Shown piece by piece: positions 20,933 to 30,948 of a stretch of DNA of 64,000 nucleotides; position 1 is the stretch's first letter, and each line of letters begins with the position of its first letter. The notes beneath the pieces were generated by a model. It was not told the origin of the DNA. It saw nothing but the letters and a program-made list of their open reading frames with translations, and ran no database searches. This DNA is from Chondrus crispus (lineage: Eukaryota > Rhodophyta > Florideophyceae > Gigartinales > Gigartinaceae), in contig NW_005179227.1 of NCBI RefSeq assembly GCF_000350225.1, forward strand, positions 1-64,000, in the 5' to 3' direction. The translations under genes were made by a program, and so were the position numbers.

Positions 20933-21276
20933 CGTATTACGCTATGAGGGGGGCCAAAGAGGGCACACGGGGACTGAATCCCCACCTGCGTGCCTCTCGA
21001 TCTGGCGGGAAGCAGGAGGTCTAAGCTACGACGAGGACCACGGAGGCAACGCGGAAGAGCGGCGAGAGCTAAGCAGCGCAGGAACCAGGAGGCCGAAAGA
21101 GCTAAACAGAAGCTGGGGTGGAGCGAGAAAGGCGAACGGAGAGCGACGGCAGATACCACAGGAAGGGAAGGGGGGTCCGAGCCCCAGGTCTGTGTTGATA
21201 TAGGCTGGAGGGTGAAAAAAAATCAAAATCAAAATCAAAGGCAAAAGTGGAGTGGCCGGGGCCCGTGGCCCCGCCT
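20933..21276 (-). other. Leader region upstream of the antisense ORF
   Basis: About 340 bases between the antisense ATG and the G-rich tract. A weak TATAT lies on the minus strand at 21198-21202, 266 bases before the ATG. At 21214-21240 there is an A-rich array of ATCAAA units. Transcription could start here or inside the 3' LTR; nothing decides which. Confidence 0.35.
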
Positions 21277-21289
21277 AAGTGGGGGGTTG
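21277..21289 (+). promoter_or_regulatory. Element 1 polypurine-like tract
   Basis: AAGTGGGGGGTTG directly precedes the 3' LTR, where the plus-strand primer for reverse transcription is expected. Confidence 0.6.
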
Positions 21290-21479
21290 TGTGACACGTG
21301 GTTGGGACCGGTGTAAGTAATTGGAAGTTTAAGTTAGTAATTGTAGACCGCGCGCAAAAAGAGTATAAATGCGGTGGTTTTCGGTCGTCCTGTACGGCCG
21401 AGAGCGGACAGACACATCACACACAAAAAAACACACACGGGTAAGACACGGGACGACGTACCCCGTTTTCGCCCCAACA
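21290..21479 (+). repeat. Element 1 3' LTR
   Basis: Same ends and sequence as the 5' LTR, apart from the length of the CA/A tract. Confidence 0.95.
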
Positions 21480-21484
21480 CACTA

Positions 21485-21926
21485 CCCCTCTCGGAAGGGT
21501 GCCCTGTTCCGGCGCGTCCTTCGCACTCAAGCTTCTTCGCAAGCGCATTGATCATTTGCGCCTATTTCGCAGTCTCACTCATTCAAACCATGAAAGTCTG
21601 TTCATCATATTATCCAGGGCCCGTGAGGTACTGCGGTCGAAGCGAGATAAGTTGCAGTGCCAGTTGCCAGTTCGTACTCAACTCTTTCCATTTTACCGAG
21701 GCTTTGTCCGTCCCAAGTCTTAGCCTGCCCTGAGAAGCGATTGCGAGCATGGTCGGGAACAAGACAGCGTACTCTTGCTGTATGAGCATCTCTTGTGGCC
21801 TTTGTAACGTAGAAAGGTATAGTGTTTGCTTGCTGATAACTGTAGCATAGCAAGTACAAAGCCTAGAAAGATGATCAGGAGACAGAACGGGAGAGCAAAT
21901 CCCTTTGAGTGCAAGAAAAAGGGCGA
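21485..21926. other. Host spacer between elements 1 and 2
   Basis: About 440 bases without a supportable gene. From 21835 it is the first part of a 138-bp unit that occurs again, complete, at 28210-28347. Confidence 0.6.
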
Positions 21927-21931
21927 GTATG
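21835..21931. repeat. 138-bp tandem unit 1, left part (split by element 2)
   Basis: GATAACTGTAGCATAGCAAG to the target duplication GTATG. The unit resumes after element 2 at 28169 and runs to 28209. Together 97 + 41 = 138 bases match unit 2 (28210-28347) with few differences. Confidence 0.9.
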
Positions 21932-22215
21932 TGACGCGGTTATATTATGACCGCGAGCGCCAGTGCGCTGATTGGGGAACATAAGGACAAGTGTCCTTCT
22001 CATAATATCTTTTGTAGTCATTTTAATTGGCCGGAAATGGCCAGGTAGTGTTATCTGGTTGGTTAAGATTAGGAAACTAGTGGAAGCTGAACCGTGGCTG
22101 CGGGAGATTACTTGGACGCTTCGAGGGGTACTTATCTAGTCAGTAGTGTTGAAGAAAAGAGAGGCCAAGCGGCCCATCACGTCTTTGCATAGAACCGTCA
22201 TCGCGAGAACTAACA
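21932..22215 (+). repeat. Element 2 5' LTR
   Basis: TGACGCGG to ACTAACA. The copy at 27886-28163 lacks six bases of the GGTTAAGATTAGG stretch and has a handful of substitutions. Confidence 0.93.
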
Positions 22216-22216
22216 G

Positions 22217-22233
22217 TGGTACTTCTGTCGAGG
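22217..22233 (+). promoter_or_regulatory. Element 2 primer-binding site
   Basis: TGGTACTTCTGTCGAGG lies one base after the LTR and resembles the site of element 1, so both probably use the same tRNA primer. Confidence 0.55.
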
Positions 22234-22239
22234 GTCAGC

Positions 22240-24260
22240 ATGAGTGGCCTTGAAGAGTTCTCCTTTGATGGTGAGGGAGATGTACAACGTTTCCTGTTTT
22301 ACTTCGAGAATGTCGTCGCTCGCCAAGACGACGACCTCAAACGTTCCGAGAAGGTCTTGTTGTACCTACGTGGTAAGGCGTTTGACGCCTATTACACGAA
22401 GTTCGGCCAAGGTGGTGTCCTCTCCGAAGAGGCTCATTCGTACACGGTCGCTAAGAATTTTCTTTCCGACACTTTTCAAGAAAAACGAGACCCCGAAGAG
22501 GTTGTTCGCCTTGCCGTGAAAGCCAAGTATGATGGAGGTGACTTAGGGGACTTTATACAGTCAACCGAAGAGTTATACCGTCAAGCTTCTTTCCGAGAGG
22601 AGACTAAGTTTGGGTTGCTCAAGAGAGCCGTTCAGTCAGATAGCTTTGTGACCCAGTTTGTCATGCTACACAAGCCCGACAACTTCAAGGAGCTCGTGAA
22701 GACATTGAAAGATTGTGACAAAAGCCGAAAGTCGTTCGGTGGCGACCATCTAGTTAGAGCGGGACATTACCAGAATGTACGCTCTCAACAGCATGGAGTT
22801 TCCGCTCAGTGCAAAACAGCCGGGAAAGACCAGGGAGTTGATACGAGGATTGCTGAGCTAGCATCGCAGCTCTCAGAGTTAACACTGCTTGTCAAGAAAA
22901 GCCAACAGGGGTTGCCATTATCTTCAGATAGGGCCTCCTGGTGTTGCTCCTACTGCAAGAGGCCCGGTCATGGTGCCAGTAGATGTGAACTGAATCCGAA
23001 CCGTGAGTCTAGGTGCCCCGGTGTGGCAAACTCGGTCACAGGGAGGACACCTGTTGGTCCAAGCCGTACCCTGGTGCTCCAATCCGCCCTACGAGTGAGA
23101 TATCTGCGGGAAGCAAGAAGTCAGGACAAGATGTTAGGGTGTCTGGAGTTGCACCCAGCCGCTCAGGGAGTCCGGAGCAGCTATTCGTCGTCAACGAGCT
23201 CCCCAAGGAGAATGATGACTCAAAGGTGAGTCCGTTTCTGTCCATTATTGAAGAGATTGAAGAAGTGACGGCAGTGAAGAGGGACAAGGATGGCCAGCCT
23301 ATGGCCAAACAGCCTCGTCGCCACGAGGGAAAAGAAGTCTCATCGATTCCGGTTTCTAAACTCTTGAATCCGATTCCAATGGGGCAGATTCAACCGACAT
23401 CCATAGGACGAAAACCAAAGAAGAGTCGTCACATAGCACGAAAACCGATGAAAAGGTCTAAAAAGGGCAAACTCGAAGAGCTGAGTGCCCGCACCGAGAA
23501 GTTTGACCTTCTCTCTGGACTAGCACAGGCAGCTACGGGCATTGCATTCGGCCAACTGGCACGAGTGGATGCAGAAGATGCCAGGAAAGAAATGCGGAAG
23601 CTTTTCGTTGCTCCTACGCGACGAGTCCAGCGTAAGATCGCCTTCATTTCCAGCAATACACCGGTATCGCGCCCTTCCAGCCGGTTGAGCATGATAGATA
23701 TCATGACTCATGCATACCCGGTCCGGGCTCTTCATGATTCTGGTTCAACTCCGAACATTATGTCTCTCAAGCTAGTAGAGAAACTACAGTTAAAGACTTC
23801 TCCTACGGCGAGGAGGATCACTGTGGCCAACGGAAGCACCGAGGAGGGTCTAGGAGTTGCACTTGAGGTTCCTATGCTCTTTGGGACACTCTCAGCTGAT
23901 ATGGACTTCCTGATCTTGAAGGGTGCCCCATTCGACGTTATTGTGGGAGCACCGACGATGGAAAGCTTGAGCACAAAGTTGGATTTAGGGCGTCAGACTG
24001 CTCAGTTCACACGAGATGGAAGGAAAGCGACCCTCGTGCTCTCTCGTGGTGTGCAGAATGACGGAGGGAGTGACGAAGAAGAGTTCACGACCGACTCGGG
24101 AACGGAGTCCACTGAAGGCTCTCCCTCAGACGAAGAGAGCTCTGAATCCGAAGAGTTCACGACCGACTCGGGAACGGCTTCCACTCGGGCCTGCACAAAC
24201 TCAGTAGCGCGCAATCCCGATTGCCTGACGGCTTCGGAAGCAGTGTCTCCAACAAGCTGA
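22240..24260 (+). pseudogene. Element 2 gag and protease, frameshifted
   Basis: The first ATG in frame is 22240 (MSGLEEFSFDGEGD). The gag body resembles element 1 (FENVV, ETKFGLL). The first zinc knuckle (CSYCKRPGHGASRC) is in the starting frame. The second (RCGKLGHREDTCW) is in another frame because about one base is missing near 23015. The protease region reads ALHDSGSTPNIM, giving DSG near 23740. A tandem Asp/Ser/Thr-rich repeat (EEFTTDSG, twice) precedes the stop at 24260. A second frameshift separates this from the downstream frame at about 24230-24260. That could be a natural gag-pol junction, but element 1 needs none, so decay is more likely. Confidence 0.85.
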
Positions 24261-24354
24261 AGCAGAAAGGACGAATGACTCATTTGAGAATGTTGACGAG
24301 CTTGACAATCCGGACGGAGTTGAAATCGACCTGCCGGGTGATCCAAGTTTTGAC

Positions 24355-27168
24355 ATGAATGTATGGGAAAAGCTGCAACACCTTGAGCGTGGTGCAGCGC
24401 TCGAGATATACGCAAACCTGCAAGACAACGATGTGATTGCATCGTCACTTCATGATCTACGCCCAGCTTCAGTTCCAGTAGAACACACTTTCGAGCTCAA
24501 GGACATGACCCCAATCCATCACCGCTGTCGAAGACTACCGCCCGAACATAATGCGGTAGTGAGAGCGGAACTTGATAAGATGCTTTCGGCAGGAATCATT
24601 CGACCTTCTGTATTGCAGTGGTCCTTCCCAATCGTCATTGCTTCCAAAAAGGACGGAACCCCACGTTTCTGTGTCGACTACCGAACCCTCAATAAGGTGA
24701 TGAAAGCAGACCGTTGGCCTATACCCCTGATTGAAGAAATACTTGATGAATTAAAAGGATCGAGTATCTTCTCGACACTCGACCTGTTCACCGGCTACTG
24801 GCAGGTGCAAGTCGCCGAGCAATGCAAGGAGATGACGACATTCATATGTCGAGAAGGGACATTCCAGTTTGAGGTGATGCCTTTCGGACTGATGAACGCC
24901 CCCGCAACGTTTCAGAGAATGATGACGACGGTATTAGAAGGAATTGAATATGCAGTCGCGTACATAGATGACGTCGTCATCCATTCATCTAGTATGGCAG
25001 AACACATCACCCATCTTCGTTCAGTATTGTCACGAGTCAAATCGTACGGCTTGAAACTCAAGCTTTCAAAATGCACCTTTGCCCGCCGGTCTGTCAGCCT
25101 GTTAGGGCACATCGTGAGTGAAAAGGGGGTCGCAGTGGACCCGAGGAAGACACAGGCTCTACGGGATACTAGAATCCCTCACACGAAGACAGAAGTGCGG
25201 AGCTTCTTGGGCTTAGCATCATACTACCGCCGTTTCATTCCGCACTTCGCCGAGATTGCGAAGCCGTTGCACGAACTTACAAGTGCAAAATCCGCCTTCT
25301 TGTGGGACAAAACGACGCAGGACGCATTCAATAAGCTCAAGAATCTTCTGTGTAGCCCACCAGTGCTTGCTTACCCCGACTTCAAAAGGCATTTCGTCGT
25401 CTATGCGGATGCTTCGACGGTAGCAATGGGTGCTGTTTTGACGCAAAAAGGCGAGGAACAGCAGGAGCATCCGGTCTGCTATGCCAGCAGAACGATGAAT
25501 AGTGCGGAGAAGCGCTATTCTACGTACGAAAGGGAAGCATTAGCTGTCGTGTTCGCACTCAAAAAGTTTCGAGTGTACCTTCTGGGGACCCCTTTCATAC
25601 TGTACACGGATCACCAAGCTTTGAGGGCGGCGTTCAATAGCCGGGATCCCCACGGGCGATTGTCACGCTGGCTCGCTTTTCTAGCCGAGTATGACTTTGA
25701 AATCAGATATCATCCTGGTAGAGACAACGTCGTTGCGGATTTCTTTTCCAGAGCGCATGTCAATCCAACCTCTGAGAAAGTTCTAAAGACGAAAGGTACC
25801 GAAGCAGCAGCCAACAAGATGAGCAACGGGCGACAGTTGAGCGTACACGCTGCGACAGAAACGGATCGCAGAAACGAGACTGTGACAGCAGCCTCATCCT
25901 CCTCGTTTGAAGATTTCTTGCGTGAAATAATGCGATACCTAAAGTTCCAAGAGACCGACCCGCAGGACAAAACGAAGATGAAACCGTTCTCGAGAGCTTT
26001 GAAACAGCAGGCGAAAAACTTCCTAGTTTCAGATGGCCACTTAATTCGAAGAACGAGAAACGGCTTGCGCGCAGTCCCTCCCACCTTAATCCGCAAAGGC
26101 ATAATTCATCAATTGCACGATGATTTCGGGCACTGGAACGCAAGAACGACGTATCAAATAGTAGCAGGACGGTTCTGGTGGCCGAGAATGAGGCCCGAAG
26201 TAATGAAACACGTGCGTGAATGTGAAGGATGCCAAAGAGCTTCTCCCCCGATTCCATACCGAGTGCATCTCTTTGCACCGATAGTGCGTATATTCGAAAC
26301 GGTTTCAGTAGACTTCGCTGGCCCCCTTCCAATGACCCGCCGAGGTAATCGGTATATTCACATTGGGGTGGAGCATCTTACAGGGTGGCCTTTTGCCACC
26401 GCGCATACAGGAGCGAGTAGCGGAGCAGCTGTTCGGTCTCTGCAAAGCTTTTTGTGGCAACATGGGGTGCCGAGGATAGTGCAATGTGATAATGGCTCGG
26501 CGTACAGAGCACAACACACGCAGGTATGGGCAAAGAGCCAAGGAATCGCATGGCATTTCGTGGCAACATACTCACCACAAACAAATGGGAGAGTCGAACG
26601 TATGGTGGGCACGATAAAATCGGCTCTGCGTCGTACGCTCTTACAAGACCCGACTTTGGAGTGGAATGTCGCGCTCGACAGAATAATATTTGCATACCGT
26701 TGCAGGCCGGGGCCAGATGGGGTGTCTCCGTTTGAGCTCATGTACGAAACGATACCTCGCTTGGGGTCCGACAGAGGTCCTGGGCTACTCATGGATGCAA
26801 GCACACAACGCAGTTTGAGCATCCAATTAACCACAGCTCGTCGCGCCGAACGACATAACCGAATGAACAACCTACTAGGATTGCAAGCAACTCCAGCAGA
26901 AAGAATCCGCGTCGGTACCGAGCCGCCACACTTGTATAAAACGGGAGATATGGTACTCCTTCGCAGGAGCCGGAACAGAGTGAAGTCCTTGATTGAGAGC
27001 CCGTGGAAGGGACCCTTTGTCGTCCACGCGACGGCCCATCCGCGATATTTCCTACGAACAGTGGGCCACCCCAGGAGGGTTTCCCGCAATTCGATCCATT
27101 TCAGACGCCTAAGACGATACTACCCAACGGGATTTGAAATTCCCATTGGCATTGAGTCAAGCCAGTAG
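24355..27168 (+). CDS. Element 2 reverse transcriptase, RNase H and integrase
   Basis: 937 codons, open throughout; the true frame extends left to about 24241. Reverse transcriptase shows VDYRTLNKVMKADRWP, PFGLMNAPATFQ and the catalytic AYIDDVV. RNase H shows YADAST, EREALAV and TDHQAL. Integrase shows an H-H-C-C site (DDFGHWNA ... CEGCQRA) and the three acidic residues in SVDFAGP, CDNGSAY and GRVERMVG. The end carries WKGPFVV, a GPF module, and no chromodomain. Catalytic residues look intact, but upstream frameshifts prevent a full polyprotein in this copy. Confidence 0.9.
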   Translation: MNVWEKLQHLERGAALEIYANLQDNDVIASSLHDLRPASVPVEHTFELKDMTPIHHRCRRLPPEHNAVVRAELDKMLSAGIIRPSVLQWSFPIVIASKKDGTPRFCVDYRTLNKVMKADRWPIPLIEEILDELKGSSIFSTLDLFTGYWQVQVAEQCKEMTTFICREGTFQFEVMPFGLMNAPATFQRMMTTVLEGIEYAVAYIDDVVIHSSSMAEHITHLRSVLSRVKSYGLKLKLSKCTFARRSVSLLGHIVSEKGVAVDPRKTQALRDTRIPHTKTEVRSFLGLASYYRRFIPHFAEIAKPLHELTSAKSAFLWDKTTQDAFNKLKNLLCSPPVLAYPDFKRHFVVYADASTVAMGAVLTQKGEEQQEHPVCYASRTMNSAEKRYSTYEREALAVVFALKKFRVYLLGTPFILYTDHQALRAAFNSRDPHGRLSRWLAFLAEYDFEIRYHPGRDNVVADFFSRAHVNPTSEKVLKTKGTEAAANKMSNGRQLSVHAATETDRRNETVTAASSSSFEDFLREIMRYLKFQETDPQDKTKMKPFSRALKQQAKNFLVSDGHLIRRTRNGLRAVPPTLIRKGIIHQLHDDFGHWNARTTYQIVAGRFWWPRMRPEVMKHVRECEGCQRASPPIPYRVHLFAPIVRIFETVSVDFAGPLPMTRRGNRYIHIGVEHLTGWPFATAHTGASSGAAVRSLQSFLWQHGVPRIVQCDNGSAYRAQHTQVWAKSQGIAWHFVATYSPQTNGRVERMVGTIKSALRRTLLQDPTLEWNVALDRIIFAYRCRPGPDGVSPFELMYETIPRLGSDRGPGLLMDASTQRSLSIQLTTARRAERHNRMNNLLGLQATPAERIRVGTEPPHLYKTGDMVLLRRSRNRVKSLIESPWKGPFVVHATAHPRYFLRTVGHPRRVSRNSIHFRRLRRYYPTGFEIPIGIESSQ

Positions 27169-27885
27169 CATCTGCGATTCGAAGTTGTACTGCGTCATCA
27201 TGCGTTTTTCTTGTTACTTGGTAATTGAGTGCGTAAGAATTCCCTGTCGCCTTGCATCTACCTGCATCAATTTGGGAGAGATTTGTTTTTAGTTGGCATT
27301 AATGTAACAATTGTTACACATAAGTGCGTCGACCATGGTGAGAACCGATCGAACGGATGCTGTCTTTGCGGTAAGAACACAGTGTGTTTTTGTATCGGGC
27401 ATGTCCTGTGCCGTCGTATATCATGTGCCGTCTTATGTCCTGTGCAAAATGTGCTGTACTGTCGTATATCCAGTGTTCGGTGTGCTGTGAATCAGCTGCA
27501 TTCGGAGGATGTGGTCTGAATGAGAAGCATCAGATGATAACATGAAGGTGGTTTGGAGATGAAGGAGGTCCCTTACCTGGAGCGGACTGTCATGAAGACA
27601 CAGTCCAATGGACGATGCGCAGGAGAGGGTTTCATCGCACAGCCCGTAGGTTTTCAACGGGGGTTTTCTAGACAGGGCGGCAGACGCCGGCGCTGGCCGG
27701 TTCCAACTGACCTGAGCACAGACCACCCCCAGGCCACCCCGCGCGTCAATGCAAAGGTCCCTTCCCGCTCCCCCGAGGTAGTGGATCTCACCGTTGTCCT
27801 CGTTCGGTCCGGTTTGCCGGCCATTGGGTTGTGCGACATGACACCCCGCTACGGAAACGGAAGTGCGCGCCTGGGGAGGTGGTGA
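27169..27885 (+). other. Element 2 3' internal region
   Basis: About 700 bases without a convincing gene. Imperfect short repeats of TGTCCTGTGCCGTCGTATA type lie at about 27403-27480. A minus-strand open frame of 174 codons (27957 to 27433) starts inside the LTR and has no recognisable content. GGGGAGGTGGTGA at 27873-27885 is the polypurine tract. Confidence 0.55.
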
Positions 27886-28163
27886 TGACGCGGTTATATT
27901 ATGACCGCGAGCGCCAGTGCGCTGATTGGGGAACATAAGGACAAGTGTCCTTTTCATAATATCTTTTGTAGTCCTTTTAATTCGCCGGAAATGGCCAGGT
28001 GGTGTTATCTGGTTGGTTAAGAAACTAGTGGAAGCTGAACCGTGGCTGCGGGAGATTACTTGGACGCTTCGAGGGGTACTTATCTAGTCAGTAGTGTTGA
28101 AGAAAAGAGAGACCAAGCGGCCCATCACGTCTTTGCATAGAACCGTCATCGCGAGAACTAACA
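27886..28163 (+). repeat. Element 2 3' LTR
   Basis: Matches 21932-22215 apart from a 6-base deletion and several substitutions. It is followed by the target duplication GTATG. Confidence 0.93.
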
Positions 28164-28209
28164 GTATGGAGTTCACCACAGCATTCAGCGACACCTACTT
28201 TGCCCTTTT

Positions 28210-28347
28210 GATAACTGTAGCATAGCAAGTACAAAGCCTAAAAAGATGATCAGGAGACAGAACGGGAGAGCAAATCCCTTTGTGTGCAAGAAAAAGGGCG
28301 AGTATGGAGTTCACCACAGCATACAGCGACACCTACTTTGCCCTTTT
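28210..28347. repeat. 138-bp tandem unit 2 (complete)
   Basis: Starts GATAACTGTAGCATAGC and ends CTACTTTGCCCTTTT. It is the intact neighbour of the unit into which element 2 inserted. Confidence 0.9.
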
Positions 28348-29363
28348 CCCCCCCATTTGACTGGCTTGTATCTGGCGCGGCCCTTCAGACGACCGCTGAC
28401 ATAATTTGCAAGGGTAACCTTCAGTACATCAGCATGTTGCCACTCCCATACTGCAGAGAAGGGGCATGTCCATGTCATGGTCGACAACCGCACGACAAGG
28501 TGTCTGTACTTCTATGGAGTCACTATCTTAGCTTCATTTCCGCATGCTCTGTGACCGACGAAAACCCTGTCTGGCCAAATAGCGCCACCAATAGTAAAGC
28601 CTCTACTAAGGGTAGCTTCATGCCTCTCTTTCTCCAAAGTGGGAATCAGTCTCATGCAGATGCGGTAGGTGTGGGCCGATTTCTCAAGAACGAATCAAAG
28701 AGATTCGAATTCCATGCCATCAATGCTCAAAAAAGAGGAAGACTACTTCGGCATTTCAGACAGCCCCGTGAAAGTCGGAGAAGCAGTAATGTGAATTCAG
28801 GAATTTCCCACTGGGCCACTCTCAAGGGATAACTCCTGAAAACACGCTCAACGTTGAATTCCCCTGACGCGCCAACTTCAGATTTTGAAAGTATCAAATT
28901 TTCAACCGCGTCCCGCGACAGAAAAACCCACTCGTGCAATTGGCCACCGCTGATAGAACCGCCTGAGACGCCGATTCTTGTGATGCCTGTTGCGAAGCCA
29001 TAGCAGGTCTGGTTCCCGTTTTAATCTACTGCAGTCAAGAGAAAGGGAGTAATTTGTGGAGAAGGTCTCCACAATCCATATAACTACAATTTCTCAAGTT
29101 TTTGTGTGCGTTTTCGCAAATTTCGGCCATGGACGCTTAGGTTTTTGAATAGATTTCGGAATTTGCGCAGCGGACTCAGCTCCTTCTCTCGCGCCGCACC
29201 CCGCGTTCCTGCAGGCCCAGCCGTCGCCTCTTCCCCCAACGCGACACTCAGACGTTTGGCACTACCATACAAGTACTAGGCCACCCTTCCTCACCTCTCC
29301 GCCCCTTCCCGCACGCGGCACACACGCACTCCGCCCTCACTCCACCCCTTTCATACCCACATC
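28348..29363. other. Stretch without a supportable gene
   Basis: A 182-codon open frame spans 28284-28832 but has no good ATG near its start, begins inside the 138-bp repeat and matches nothing I know. From 29150 the sequence becomes markedly GC- and C-rich leading into the bromodomain remnant. Confidence 0.45.
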
Positions 29364-30062
29364 ATGATGGGCCTTGGGAACGCGATCTACGCGATGCTGC
29401 AGCAGGGACGGTTCGGGCGACGAGGAGGAGGAGCTGATGCATCACGGGAACGCGAGCTACGCGATGCTGGACCAAAACCTGTTGGGGCCGCGCAAGCGGC
29501 AGCGTGAGGTGACGAAGGAGGCGGTGCGCAGCGGGGAGCAGTACGCGTTCTTCGACGCGCTGGTCGAGGAGCTCGTGCAGGACCCGCGGTGCGAGGAGTT
29601 TCTCAAGCCGGTGCTCGAGGTGTATGACGACGAGGAAGTGCCCGGGTGTAGGCAGCAGGTTAAACGGCCGTTGGACCTTGGGGCTATTAAGAAGAGACTT
29701 AAGGGAGGGGAACATATCAAGGAAGCGCGCCGGGTGTTGGAATTTGACCAGGAAGAGTGCGGGATTGGTATCCGGCTCTGTTTGAGAACTGCATGGACTA
29801 CAACGACTCGAAGAGTGAGATCCATGAGATGGCGCGCAAGCTGCTGAAGAAGGCGACGACGGTGATCTCGCGGCTGGAGAGCAAGCTGGAGCGGGTGGAG
29901 GAGAGCGCGCAGAGGAAGTTGAAGCGCGAGCAGGACCGGCGGCGGACGAAGACGGCGGGGGAGGAGGTGGGACGGGCGGCCGAGCAGGCGCGGAAGGCGT
30001 CGGCGGCGATGGGGAAGCTGAAGCGGCTGCAGGAGATCAAGAAGAAGGAGGCGGAGTGGTAG
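29364..30062 (+). pseudogene. Bromodomain protein, frameshifted
   Basis: Very GC-rich coding-like sequence. The N-terminal part holds a repeated GNAxYAML motif (DNA repeats near 29376 and 29446) that sits in two frames. From 29437 it reads MHHGNASYAMLDQNLLGP, then a bromodomain: FFDALVEELVQDP, KRPLDLGAIKKRLKGGEH and, after a frame change near 29730-29760, LFENCMDYNDS with the expected YN acetyl-lysine-binding asparagine. A long Lys/Arg/Glu-rich coiled coil follows to a TAG at 30060-30062, and the same frame looks coding-like for some 20 codons beyond. Bromodomains bind acetyl-lysine on histones. An unrecognised intron could explain the second shift, but two shifts and the stop argue for decay. 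Confidence 0.7.
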
Positions 30063-30331
30063 ACGAGGAAGCGGCAGGAGAAGGGGAAAGCGGTGGTTGC
30101 GGCCGTGCAAGAGGCGTTGGCGTAGAAGGAGCGGGAGGGGCGGGTGATGAGCACGAGCAGCGTGAGGTTCGACGAGCGCGACGGGCGCGGCGAGGTGACG
30201 TTTACAGTATGTTTGTGTCGACAGTGGGGATGGAGAAGAAGCGCGGGCGGAAGAGCGGTAAAAAAAAGCTTCAAAGTACCCTTGGTACTACGCAGCTTGC
30301 AACACATTAAACGACCTTCGGGGAATAAGAA

Positions 30332-30496
30332 ATGGATTCCCGATTGGAGAAGAAGAGGCCGTTTGTCTGCAACGTTTGTCCCGCAACTTTCGGGCGGAGG
30401 TCAGACCTCAAACGTCACATACTCTCACTACATCCTGGCCCTGAAGTCCCTTCAAAGAAGAACTCCAGACCCTCTTCCGAAGCAGACACTACTTGA
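30332..30496 (+). CDS. Small single C2H2 zinc-finger ORF (copy B)
   Basis: 54 codons, same length and zinc ligands as the copy at 11043 (CNVCPATF ... RSDLKRHILSLH). A handful of replacements lie outside the ligands. It points tail to tail at the minus-strand zinc-finger gene next to it, with its stop about 20 bases from that gene's stop. Confidence 0.5.
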   Translation: MDSRLEKKRPFVCNVCPATFGRRSDLKRHILSLHPGPEVPSKKNSRPSSEADTT

Positions 30497-30515
30497 GTTG
30501 ACTTTTCATAGTCGA

Positions 30516-30948
30516 CTAAACGTGCTTCTTGAGAACCTCTTCGCGTCCAAAGCACCTGTCACATACGTTGCACTGGAACGGCTTTTGGCGTTCGTGAACT
30601 GTCATGATATGACGCTCTGTGAAGGGCATCCAATGTGGGATAATGAGACAAGGATAAAGATGTTAACATGAGTTGCTTGCCTTCTCCTGTCACAGCGCAG
30701 CAAATATACGGACGACTCCATAGAGGGGGATAGCTTACCAAGATTTGGTTTTTGGTGAAAGGCAGTGAGGCACGCAATGTCCAGGGACATTGGCCCTCGT
30801 GAATGTTTTGGATGTGCCTCTCGAGATGATGCTTCCTGGAGAAACGTTGTCGGCAGTGGTCGCAGAGTGCGGTACGTATACACGATTGAACAATGCAGAC
30901 AGCAGCGAGATTGCAAATGATCGCGAATTCAGACAAGCGTGCATGCAA
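30516..30948 (-). CDS. C2H2 zinc-finger protein, two-exon reading, partly decayed
   Basis: Exon 1 (30948-30739) holds a finger CDHCRQRF ... HHLERHIQNIH and the start of a second, ending PFTKNQIL. A donor-like GTAAGC follows at 30738. An acceptor AG at 30616-30615 continues in frame as RHIMTVHERQKPFQC, which supplies the missing histidines (F-x5-L pattern with one residue short), a TGEKP-like linker and a third finger start CNVCDRCFGREEVLKKH, ending in TAG at 30518-30516. The same codon in copy A is CAG. The intron (124 bases) is inferred. The second finger lacks a clear Cys pair, so the gene may be damaged. In copy A all but its last codons are deleted. Confidence 0.45.

Larger units (their letters stand above)
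14708..21479 (+). mobile_element. Ty3/Gypsy element 1, full length and apparently intact
   Basis: The 6772-bp element runs from TGTGACACG to CCCCAACA. It is flanked by the 5-bp duplication CACTA at 14703-14707 and 21480-21484. The two LTRs (191 and 190 bp) differ only in their CA/A microsatellite, so insertion was recent. It has one uninterrupted gag-pol frame with all catalytic motifs, a primer-binding site touching the 5' LTR, and a G-rich tract before the 3' LTR. Between pol and the 3' LTR it carries a long antisense ORF with a histone H3-like N-terminus. No chromodomain is visible at the integrase end. Confidence 0.95.
21932..28163 (+). mobile_element. Ty3/Gypsy element 2, full length but frame-broken
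   Basis: The 6232-bp element is bounded by TGACGCGG and ACTAACA, with the 5-bp duplication GTATG at 21927-21931 and 28164-28168. Its LTRs (284 and 278 bp) differ by a 6-base gap and several substitutions, so it is older than element 1. Same family type as element 1: related gag, zinc knuckles, protease, reverse transcriptase and integrase. Two frameshifts break gag-pol. The slot between pol and the 3' LTR is only about 700 bp and has no H3-like ORF. Confidence 0.95.

Noticed and set aside
20932..21290. A separate transposon carrying the H3-tailed ORF nested in element 1
   Set aside because: No terminal repeats or target duplication are visible around 19700-21280, so it is treated as part of the element, although nesting cannot be excluded without other copies.
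27433..27957. 174-codon antisense frame in element 2 as a counterpart of the H3-tailed gene
   Set aside because: It starts inside the LTR, has no recognisable content or H3-like start, and element 2 is decayed. Likely chance.
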